A stretch of DNA of 64,000 bases from Marinifilum caeruleilacunae (GTDB lineage Bacteria > Bacteroidota > Bacteroidia > Bacteroidales > Marinifilaceae): contig NZ_RZNH01000017.1 in the NCBI RefSeq assembly GCF_013141825.1, positions 1-64,000 on the forward strand, written 5' to 3'. Both the position numbers and the translations under genes were made by a program. Under the pieces are notes generated by a model, which was not told where the DNA came from, searched no databases, and saw only the letters and a program-made list of their open reading frames with translations. Of the stretch, positions 56,668 through 64,000 are shown in pieces (the first letter of the stretch is position 1; each line of letters starts with the position of its first letter).

Positions 56668-58785
56668 CTAGTTCATTTCCATCAAACTAATTGCAGCTCC
56701 ACCTCCTGCTGCCAGCTTCAATTTCAATTCGCTGGAACGATCAACTTCCATTTTTTCAATTTTAAATTCTGTCGGATTTTTATCCCAATGAGCATTATCG
56801 CCATCTAAATAAAGTGTTGCCATGAATTTTTTGCCTTCCGGTAAAAAGTCAAGCTTGATATTCATCTCTCTTTCATTTTCATCGGTAATGGCACCCACAA
56901 ACCAATTGTTCGATTCACGATCCTGACGCGCTATGCTCACAAAATCGCCAATTTCACCATTCAATACTTTTGTTTGTTCCCAGTTAACAGCAACATCGCG
57001 AATAAACTGAAAAGCATCGTTTCCTTTATAGCTTTCAATTAAATCCGGAACCATTTGAATTGGGCTGTTAATTACAACATACAAAGCCAATTGATGTGCC
57101 AAAGTTGTGTTTACCTGATTCTCCTTTTTATAAGGTTCCAATTTAATATTAAAGATACCAGGTGTATAATCGATAGGACCCGATAACATTCTTGTAAATG
57201 CAACAATTGGCAAATGCTCGGGTGGGTTTCCACCGTCGGCAGACCATGCATTAAATTCCTGTCCGCGAAGACCTTCACGTGCAATTGCATTCGGGTAGGT
57301 TCTGCGCAAACCAGTTGCTTTGATTGGTTCGTGCGCATTGATTGCAATCTTGTTTTCAGCACCCTTAAGCAATGCCCTGCGATAATGATTTACCATCCAT
57401 TGTCCGTGATGGAATTCTCCTTTAGGAATAATTTTACCCACATAACCTGTTTTCACAGAATGAATTCCCAAAGCGTTCATCATGTGATAAGCCGTATCCA
57501 TTTGTTGATCGTAAGTACGTGGAGCTGCTGATGTTTCGTGATGCATGATTAATTCCACACCTTTTTCTTTACCGTAACGAACCACTTCTTTCAAATCGTA
57601 ATCAGGATAAGGCGTTACAAAATCGAAAACTCCTTCACGATCTTCAAAGCCAATCCAATGTTCCCATCCGGTGTTCCAGCCTTCAACCAAAATACCACCA
57701 ATATTGTTTTCAGATGCAAAATCGATTAATTCCTTTGCATATTCGGTAGTTGCACCATGTCGGCCATGAGCTTTTAAACCTGTTGCTGAATTCATATCTT
57801 GAGATGCGCCATAATCCCAGGTTCTGGTTCCCAGGTGCATATCCCACCAAATTCCAACATATTTCATGGGTTTAAAATAATCTACATCACCAAGTTTATT
57901 GGGTTCGTTCAGGTTAACAATCAAATCTGATTCAATCAAATCACCAGCTTTTTCAGCAATTTGAATGGTTCTCCAAGGCGTATTAAAAGGCAAACTTCGT
58001 TTTACTTTGTAATCGTTGTTTAAGGAACCTACCAAACAAGCTTCCCACATCAAATCTTTTTGATTCACTTTCAATGTCATTCCTGAATAATCTGTCAGGT
58101 TTGCCTCGTGAAAACTCAGGTAAATTCCCTCATCAGTTTTCATGGTAACCGGAGTATTTACCGCATTATTGGGTATAGATGTTTGAGCAAGACTAGCGTG
58201 GTTTCTCAAACTAGTAGCATCAATCTCAGAGAACATTGTGGTATTGTACAGGTGCTCGTAGATATCCCAGTCTCCAGGTATCCACCAGGTTTTATGATCG
58301 CCGGTAAGATTAAACTGCGTATTCTCTTCGGTGATTAACACTTCCTTCATTCCTTCCTGTTCAGGAAATTCATATCGGAATCCCAATCCATCGTTGTACA
58401 CTTTAAATACAAGATTCATTTTTCTGTTTGGAGCCTGTTCTTCCTCCAAATAAAGTTTTAACTGATTGAACTGGTCTACTACAACTCGTTTTTCTCCCCA
58501 CTGCATTTCCCAGTTAGAGTCGCCAGTGCTACTTTCAGAATTCACAATTTTCCATCCTTTTTCGATAGAAGGCATGTTCTTAAAATCGAAACCCATACTC
58601 GAAGGCTCGATCACCTGCTTTCCATTAAAGGAAACCTGGTACACCGCTTGTCCTTCTACCATACTCACTTCCACGCCAATTTTACCATCGGGCGATGATA
58701 CTTTGCTTGTCATTTTCCCATTGGTGCATGATGCGAATATCATCAATACACCAATCAATAAACTTTGAATCGCTCTAAAATTCAT
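56668..58785 (-). CDS. susB: GH97 alpha-glucosidase (SusB-type, inverting)
   Basis: A calcium-dependent exo-alpha-glucosidase of 705 residues with a lipobox ending F-A-S-C (C20). An N-terminal beta-super-sandwich (to about 290), a TIM barrel (about 300-580) and a C-terminal beta-domain are present. Three glutamates stand at E417 (M-H-H-E-T-S), E486 (I-N-A-H-E-P) and E510 (L-R-G-Q-E-F). The spacings of 69 and 24 equal those of E439, E508 and E532 in Bacteroides SusB, the bases and acid of the inverting mechanism. It also carries S-V-K-T-G-Y-V-G and not the Asp nucleophile of retaining GH97 alpha-galactosidases. It is the last gene after SusC, SusD and SusE-like genes, so it should finish malto-oligosaccharides in the periplasm. 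Confidence 0.93.
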   Translation of the reverse strand: MNFRAIQSLLIGVLMIFASCTNGKMTSKVSSPDGKIGVEVSMVEGQAVYQVSFNGKQVIEPSSMGFDFKNMPSIEKGWKIVNSESSTGDSNWEMQWGEKRVVVDQFNQLKLYLEEEQAPNRKMNLVFKVYNDGLGFRYEFPEQEGMKEVLITEENTQFNLTGDHKTWWIPGDWDIYEHLYNTTMFSEIDATSLRNHASLAQTSIPNNAVNTPVTMKTDEGIYLSFHEANLTDYSGMTLKVNQKDLMWEACLVGSLNNDYKVKRSLPFNTPWRTIQIAEKAGDLIESDLIVNLNEPNKLGDVDYFKPMKYVGIWWDMHLGTRTWDYGASQDMNSATGLKAHGRHGATTEYAKELIDFASENNIGGILVEGWNTGWEHWIGFEDREGVFDFVTPYPDYDLKEVVRYGKEKGVELIMHHETSAAPRTYDQQMDTAYHMMNALGIHSVKTGYVGKIIPKGEFHHGQWMVNHYRRALLKGAENKIAINAHEPIKATGLRRTYPNAIAREGLRGQEFNAWSADGGNPPEHLPIVAFTRMLSGPIDYTPGIFNIKLEPYKKENQVNTTLAHQLALYVVINSPIQMVPDLIESYKGNDAFQFIRDVAVNWEQTKVLNGEIGDFVSIARQDRESNNWFVGAITDENEREMNIKLDFLPEGKKFMATLYLDGDNAHWDKNPTEFKIEKMEVDRSSELKLKLAAGGGAAISLMEMN

Positions 58786-58850
58786 AACAGATTGATACTT
58801 TTATAAAATTGAAAAAATCCATATGGTAACTACCACTGGAATATAAATTT

Positions 58851-58881
58851 AGGATGTTCGTCTCAAAAAGACGAACATCCT
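58851..58881 (-). terminator. Hairpin after the SusE-like gene
   Basis: AGGATGTTCGT pairs perfectly with ACGAACATCCT around a 9-base loop. The T-run on the minus strand is weak, so readthrough into GH97 is plausible. Confidence 0.55.
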
Positions 58882-58953
58882 GAACTAAATTTCTAATTTA
58901 TCTCACCTAAGGCTAATAAGGGTGAAATTTCTTTATCACTAAGGATGTAACTT

Positions 58954-59658
58954 TTAATTTTTGTTCAGTTCATAATCGAACTTTGTTCCTAAAATCAATT
59001 TGACTGTATAATTCCCACTTTCAGGAACCTGAATTGAACCAGGATCTGATTCCGATTCGAATAGTCTCAAAGACAAACTTCCATCAACTACTCCAAATTG
59101 TGGAGCCCATTGATCATTTGCTCTGAATTTTAACCATTCTCCACCAATCAAATCAAGCGTTACAGAATAAATGTATTCTCCATTCTCCGACGATTCCAGG
59201 CTCATGTCGGTATCTTCGCCCCAACCTCCCGGGGTTGCACTTCCAATTGCACCCCAGCTGTTAATGGCTACAAATGATACTGATCTTGAGGTGGTATCAG
59301 TTCTGAAAAAATAGGTGCCCGGAGTATCGTTAAAATTGATTGCCTCTCCATCAATTACAAACTCATCAGCCGAATTCAGACCAAATTTTGTTGAATTAGG
59401 CAGCTCTGCCGTTGAATTGTTTTCCTGGCTCACAAGAATACTGCCGCCTGCCAGTTCCATAAATTTTGTTGCCTGGCCAACAACACTACCAGGAACCATC
59501 AAACCTCCATTCTCTAGTTCAGGAAATGGTGTTGCATCTCCCGAAACATAGTATCCATTGTAGATTTCCATTACTTGTGGAGCATCTACATCATCATCGC
59601 AAGAATACAATGAAACACTTGCAACAATTGCTAATATTAATATTGTCAGTTTATTCAT
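58954..59658 (-). CDS. SusE/SusF-like outer-membrane lipoprotein, short
   Basis: A surface lipoprotein that probably binds alpha-glucan. It has 234 residues from ATG 59658 (the frame extends to 59676), with a lipobox ending L-Y-S-C. The C-terminal half resembles a starch-binding domain of SusE/SusF: Y-I-Y-S-V-T-L-D-L-I-G-G-E-W-L-K-F-R-A-N-D-Q-W in that order, with aromatic residues usual for sugar stacking, ending Y-T-V-K-L-I-L-G. It is shorter than SusE or SusF (close to 390 residues or more) and appears to have one or two modules. It lies 33 bases after susD. Binding specificity is inferred from the locus. Confidence 0.8.
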   Translation of the reverse strand: MNKLTILILAIVASVSLYSCDDDVDAPQVMEIYNGYYVSGDATPFPELENGGLMVPGSVVGQATKFMELAGGSILVSQENNSTAELPNSTKFGLNSADEFVIDGEAINFNDTPGTYFFRTDTTSRSVSFVAINSWGAIGSATPGGWGEDTDMSLESSENGEYIYSVTLDLIGGEWLKFRANDQWAPQFGVVDGSLSLRLFESESDPGSIQVPESGNYTVKLILGTKFDYELNKN

Positions 59659-59691
59659 TTCTAAATCATTTTTCAATTCTTAATACCTCTT

Positions 59692-61176
59692 TTAGTTCAA
59701 ATTTGGATTGCTATCAATTGCCCATTGAGGTATCGGAAACAAATGATTTACTTCGGTATCCGGAGATTTCTCCCACCATGATTCCGTGAAACTTCCAAAT
59801 CGGATTAAATCCTGACGGCGATGTGCTTCGCACCACATCTCTCTTCCTCTCTCATCCAGAAGGTTATCAAGGGTTATGTCAGCATCATCCCATGCACTGG
59901 CACCTGCAGCTGTTCTAATATCATTAATTTCCGATTTAGCCACAGCCAGACTTCCGCCCACTTTTCTCAGTTCACATTCTGCTTTCATCAATTTGAAATC
60001 GGCCAAACGGAAAATTGGCAAATCATTACTTAGGTTATCTTTTACACCGCTTTTGATTTCAAATTTCACCATTCTTGCACCCGAGAATCGAATCTCTGCT
60101 GATGAAAACGAAGCATCCATTCTTAGTGCAGGAACCTCTTTTGTAAAGATTACAGGAGCGTTACCAGCATCGGCGTCAAGCAAAGCCTCTCCTGTCGATG
60201 AGAATTGTTGCCCCAACAGCAATCCTGCTCTTCGTGCATCATTGTCTTCAAAGAAATCGACCAATCTTTCTTGCGCACAGAAGCCATTCCAAAATGTTGT
60301 TCTGGCATTAAAGGTTGCGGTGTTTGTATAGTGCAAAGTTCTTCGGTGAAGAATAAATCCCTGGTAGTTGTCCTCATCGTAAGGTACGGTGAAAATGTTC
60401 TCTGGAGAATTCTGATTCTCTGTAACAAATGCACCCAGTCTGTTCGACTCTAGGCTGTACGGACCATTAATGATCAGATCACAATAGTTTTCGCATTCTT
60501 CCCACATCGGGCTTCCAGTATACACTTCGGCATTTAAGTACAATTTTGCCAATAGGGCGTAAGCTGTATATTCATTTACCGAACTTGTTGAAGATCCACT
60601 AAGGTCGCCAATTACACTTTCAATATCAGCAATAATATTATTGAAAACGGTAGCTCTGCTTGCCTTTTCAGGAGCTTCAGGAGCATCCGAAAAGCTTGTT
60701 ACATAAGGTACATCGCCATAGTTATCAATCAACAGGTAATAATAGTAGGCACGTAAAACCTTCATTTGAGCCACAGCATTTTTCGAAGCTTCGGCATCGC
60801 CAAGGTATTCAATTGCCTTATTACACTCGGTTACCCCGTTGTAAAAATTACGCCACATGTTGTTCACATATTCGTGATTGTTATCCCAGGTGTGCGTATG
60901 AAGAGCTCTCCACTTTCCTCCATCGTCCCAGTCGGAACCACGAGTTGGTGCTACAATAAGGTCGGAAGTAATTTCTTGTGCAAACCACCAACCACCATCG
61001 ATATGAGATTGCAATTGGGCGTAAGCATTATTTGTTATCAGTTGCGCCTGAGTTTCATTCTCAGGATATTCGTCTGCCAACAGTTCACTATATACTTCAT
61101 CAGTCAAGTCGGTACATGAAGCAAACATTGCAATAATGGCCAGAAGTCCAAATATTTTAATTTTCATCTTGTTCAT
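59692..61176 (-). CDS. susD: SusD-like outer-membrane lipoprotein
   Basis: The glycan-binding lid of the SusC importer, 494 residues, lipobox ending M-F-A-S-C (C21). It has the SusD N-terminal helices (M-W-R-N-F-Y-N-G-V-T-E-C-N-K-A-I-E-Y-L), the TPR region (M-K-V-L-R-A-Y-Y-Y-Y-L-L), and the C-terminal F-R-L-A-D-F-K-L-M-K-A-E and E-M-W-C-E-A-H-R-R-Q-D-L-I-R-F. It lies 67 bases after the SusC gene. With GH97 downstream, starch or a related alpha-glucan is the most likely substrate. Confidence 0.93.
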   Translation of the reverse strand: MNKMKIKIFGLLAIIAMFASCTDLTDEVYSELLADEYPENETQAQLITNNAYAQLQSHIDGGWWFAQEITSDLIVAPTRGSDWDDGGKWRALHTHTWDNNHEYVNNMWRNFYNGVTECNKAIEYLGDAEASKNAVAQMKVLRAYYYYLLIDNYGDVPYVTSFSDAPEAPEKASRATVFNNIIADIESVIGDLSGSSTSSVNEYTAYALLAKLYLNAEVYTGSPMWEECENYCDLIINGPYSLESNRLGAFVTENQNSPENIFTVPYDEDNYQGFILHRRTLHYTNTATFNARTTFWNGFCAQERLVDFFEDNDARRAGLLLGQQFSSTGEALLDADAGNAPVIFTKEVPALRMDASFSSAEIRFSGARMVKFEIKSGVKDNLSNDLPIFRLADFKLMKAECELRKVGGSLAVAKSEINDIRTAAGASAWDDADITLDNLLDERGREMWCEAHRRQDLIRFGSFTESWWEKSPDTEVNHLFPIPQWAIDSNPNLN

Positions 61177-61243
61177 TTTTCTAGTTAAGCATTTGACAAT
61201 CTGCCTTTCGGCGGATTACTTAATCCCATTCAGTTCATTTTGC

Positions 61244-64000
61244 TTAAAAACCTACTTTCATCCCAAAAGTGAAAGTTTTGGTTTTTGGATAGATATCGTA
61301 CATGTCCAAACCAAGGTTCTGATAGCCACCATAACTTGATTCTGGATCGATTCCGGAATACTTGGTAAGCGTGAACAAATTGTTTGAGCTTACATACATT
61401 CTACAATTGCTTAACCACTTGATTTTACTTACATCGAAGTTGTAACCTAAAGTCACGTTGTCTAAACGAATGAATGATCCATCCTCGATGTAGTAATCTG
61501 AAAACTTAGGAGCATCTGAAAGAATTGGAGCCAAAGTCATCGCATCTTTTAATGCATTTCTGTTTGGAAGCATGTTTGGATTGCCCAGAATCATACGGGT
61601 AACATTCAATACATCGCCACCAACCACTGCTCTTAATGAGAAGTTTAAATCCCAGTTTTTATAAGTGATATTGTTGGTCCAACTCATGGTGAAATCAGGC
61701 AAAGCATGTCCAATTACCTGGCGGTCTTCATCTCTTTGTTCCTTGGTAATGTTTCCATCTTTGTCGTAGAACAACCACTGTCCATTCTGATCGATTCCAG
61801 CATGTTTCCATCCATAGAAGGTTCCCAGCTCGCGTCCCGGCTCAATCAACTGGGTCCATACACCAACCATACCTCTACCACTAATCCATGAAGTGTGCAT
61901 ATTATCCAGTGAATAAGTATCATCCGATAGTGAAACTACTTCCTGCTTGTTTGTTGAGAATGAATAAGTTGATTTCCAGGTGAAATTTTGAGTACGAATA
62001 GGATTAGCAGTAAGGTTAATTTCCAAACCTTTGTTCGAAATTTCTCCTGCATTGGCATAAATTCTATCGTATCTGTTTGGAGGAACCGGAACAGCATATT
62101 CTGCAAGCAAATCATCGGTTGTTTTGTCGTAAACATCAATCGAACCGGTTAATTTGTTATTGAACAGTGCGAAATCCAAACCAAAGTTCCATTCCCTGTT
62201 TTCTTCCCATTTCAAATCGGGATTTGCATTGCTCGATTGCTGAATAATTAAAGTTTCTTCTCCTGTAGTAGGATCTAAAGTTCTACCTCCTGTACCAATT
62301 CTTGCAATATCATGATAGTTGCCAATTTCCTGGTTACCAGTCACACCAAATCCAACTCTTAACTTTAACTGCTCAATCCATTGGGCATTTTCCATAAATT
62401 TCTCGCTAGAAATATCCCAGGCGGTAGAGAATGATGGAAACCATCCCCACTCATTGTTATCACCAAATCTTGAAGATCCATCGCGACGAATGGTTGCTGT
62501 CAGGTAATATTTTGAGTCGTAGTTGTAAACCGCTCTACCAATAAAAGAGATTAAACGGCTTCTCTGTTTCCATGATTCAATATCCTGAGGAAGAACATCG
62601 TTAGCAAATCTCAAGTTATCAGCGCCAACTTCGTCTGATAATAAATCTCTCCCTTGAGCCGCAAAACTTGTGCTCTTATCCTCTTGCCACGAGTAACCTC
62701 CCAATAAATTCACATTGTGCTTTTCCTTAAATACTTTGTTGTACTTAAGCGTAGCTTCAATCATTTTGGTATCGCTGTTGTTATAGCCTCTTCGTGCGTA
62801 TCCGCCATCACTTGAAGTGATTTGGTAGGAAGGACGGTGGAACCAGGTTTCATCATCATCTTTTCGATAAGAGATATTTAGCCCAGCTTCCAGGCCATCG
62901 ATAATTTCAAGATCGGCTTTTGCATTGGCAAGATATCTTTTGGCATCTCTCTCATTTTTAATCTGATTGATCAAAGCCAAAGGATTCGAATTCTCAAAAT
63001 CGTTTACTTCATAGTAAGATCCATCTTCCCTGTAAACCGGATAGGTTGGGTTTCGCGAGAAAGTTTGAAACAAAACTGCTTCACCATTGTTGCCACTGGT
63101 TTGAACGTAGTTGTTATTTTCAAATGTACCAGAAAGGTTTACACTCAATGTCAGTTTGTCGTTCAATCCTTTTTGCATGGCATTCAATCGAACAATGGCT
63201 CTTTCTCTATCGGTTCCTCTTACGACACCCTCGAAATTGGTGTAGGCAATACTTGCTCTGTAAGTATGGTCATCTCCACCTCCACTCATCGAAATATTGT
63301 GAGATTGAGACATTCCTGTTCTGAAAACCTCATCCTGCCAATCGGTATCGGCACCACCATCGTCAAGTGTTAATCCATTTTCGCTGGCATATTCACGAAT
63401 TTCGGCTGCGCTTAACAAATCTAATTCATTGGCAACAACATCGGAAGATATGTAACCTGAATAAAAGATTCTGCCTTTTTGATTTTGTTTTCCTTGTTTG
63501 GTGGTAATAATAATAACACCAGTTGCACCACGAGAACCATAAATGGCTGCAGAAGATGCATCTTTTAATACGTTAAACGATTCAATATCTTCAACTGCAA
63601 CAGTGGTAGGATCAACTCCAGGAACTCCATCGACTACATACAAAGGCGATGTTCCTGAGAAAAAACCAGCAGTACCACGAATTTGAACATTAAAGCCAGC
63701 ATTTGGGTCACCCCCTTTTTTGCTAATGTTTACACCGGCAACCTTACCCATAATTCCCTGGATAGGATCCTGTAGCACTCCCTGCTGAAGATCGTCAGCT
63801 CCAACATTCATTACAGCTCCGGTTTTATCCTTTTTTCTTTGTACGCCATAACCTACAACAACTACCTGTTCCAGGTTCATAACATCCGGTTCCATGAAAA
63901 CTTCAACGTTTTCGGTTCCGAGCACCTCAACCTCCTGGTTGATAAATCCAACAAAAGAAAAGACCAAAAATTGACCTTTATCGGCATTTAGAGTAAATAC
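61244..64000 (-). CDS. susC: SusC-like TonB-linked outer-membrane transporter, 5' end outside window
   Basis: The first gene of the alpha-glucan locus, cut by the right edge of the window. The reading frame stays open to base 64000, so the true start lies outside; a TTG at 63967 is internal. Visible are the end of a carboxypeptidase-D-like domain (L-V-F-S-F-V-G-F-I-N-Q-E), then E-Q-V-V-V-V-G-Y-G-V-Q-R-K-K-D-K-T-G-A-V, a plug domain (V-L-K-D-A-S-S-A-A-I-Y-G-S-R-G-A-T-G-V) and the barrel ending F-G-M-K-V-G-F. About 918 residues are present and roughly 60-100 are missing. It imports glycan bound by SusD. Confidence 0.93.
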   Translation of the reverse strand, partial: VFTLNADKGQFLVFSFVGFINQEVEVLGTENVEVFMEPDVMNLEQVVVVGYGVQRKKDKTGAVMNVGADDLQQGVLQDPIQGIMGKVAGVNISKKGGDPNAGFNVQIRGTAGFFSGTSPLYVVDGVPGVDPTTVAVEDIESFNVLKDASSAAIYGSRGATGVIIITTKQGKQNQKGRIFYSGYISSDVVANELDLLSAAEIREYASENGLTLDDGGADTDWQDEVFRTGMSQSHNISMSGGGDDHTYRASIAYTNFEGVVRGTDRERAIVRLNAMQKGLNDKLTLSVNLSGTFENNNYVQTSGNNGEAVLFQTFSRNPTYPVYREDGSYYEVNDFENSNPLALINQIKNERDAKRYLANAKADLEIIDGLEAGLNISYRKDDDETWFHRPSYQITSSDGGYARRGYNNSDTKMIEATLKYNKVFKEKHNVNLLGGYSWQEDKSTSFAAQGRDLLSDEVGADNLRFANDVLPQDIESWKQRSRLISFIGRAVYNYDSKYYLTATIRRDGSSRFGDNNEWGWFPSFSTAWDISSEKFMENAQWIEQLKLRVGFGVTGNQEIGNYHDIARIGTGGRTLDPTTGEETLIIQQSSNANPDLKWEENREWNFGLDFALFNNKLTGSIDVYDKTTDDLLAEYAVPVPPNRYDRIYANAGEISNKGLEINLTANPIRTQNFTWKSTYSFSTNKQEVVSLSDDTYSLDNMHTSWISGRGMVGVWTQLIEPGRELGTFYGWKHAGIDQNGQWLFYDKDGNITKEQRDEDRQVIGHALPDFTMSWTNNITYKNWDLNFSLRAVVGGDVLNVTRMILGNPNMLPNRNALKDAMTLAPILSDAPKFSDYYIEDGSFIRLDNVTLGYNFDVSKIKWLSNCRMYVSSNNLFTLTKYSGIDPESSYGGYQNLGLDMYDIYPKTKTFTFGMKVGF

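Overview
The window looks like a chromosomal segment of a free-living Bacteroidota bacterium. The evidence is two SusC/SusD outer-membrane uptake pairs, a type IX secretion C-terminal sorting domain, lipoproteins of Bacteroidota type, and promoters resembling TAnnTTTG. The low GC and gene mix suggest a marine Marinilabiliales-like lineage, but the genus cannot be read from the sequence. I saw no insertion sequences, phage genes, CRISPR arrays, rRNA or tRNA.

Region 1 (1-17 kb) holds a lipoprotein GH2 beta-mannosidase and a small zinc-binding protein, followed by a LacI-regulated operon on the minus strand. That operon reads TonB-dependent receptor, sodium:solute symporter, GT4 glycosyltransferase, GH13_18 phosphorylase of glucosylglycerate type, GH38 alpha-mannosidase, glycerate kinase. 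Together they fit uptake and cytoplasmic breakdown of glycerate-glycoside compatible solutes (glucosylglycerate, mannosylglycerate or mannosylglucosylglycerate), with glycerate captured by the kinase. Two near-identical LacI-type operators sit between the receptor and the divergent lacI gene, which is followed by a hotdog thioesterase. Region 2 (17-23 kb) is a tripartite RND efflux operon and a DUF493 gene.

Region 3 (23.5-40.7 kb) is devoted to peptides. It carries a SusC/SusD pair, a two-gene LysO lysine exporter, an M6 metalloprotease with a T9SS sorting domain, an Xaa-Pro aminopeptidase, an ornithine-cyclodeaminase-family reductase, a DPP-IV-like S9 peptidase, a trans-3-hydroxy-L-proline dehydratase, an S37 prolyl aminopeptidase and a C69 dipeptidase. 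This reads as a proline- and hydroxyproline-rich peptide (collagen-like) utilisation locus.

The most unusual signal is a pair of 24-codon micro-ORFs, at 23551-23625 and 31629-31703, upstream of susC and of the Xaa-Pro aminopeptidase. They align without gaps, share the ending G-L-[FY]-E-C-[LW]-I-C-stop, and each carries two hairpins whose arms differ in sequence but still pair. The second hairpin displays the final Cys codon in its loop. I do not recognise this family.

Region 4 (40.8-50 kb) has a LacZ-type GH2 enzyme, a GH63-like lipoprotein hydrolase, two small membrane proteins of unknown role, and a flotillin/NfeD pair. Region 5 (50-64 kb) has an M16 peptidase, a tricorn-like S41 protease and an alpha-glucan locus (GH97 SusB-type alpha-glucosidase, SusE-like lipoprotein, SusD, SusC). 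The SusC gene runs off the right edge.
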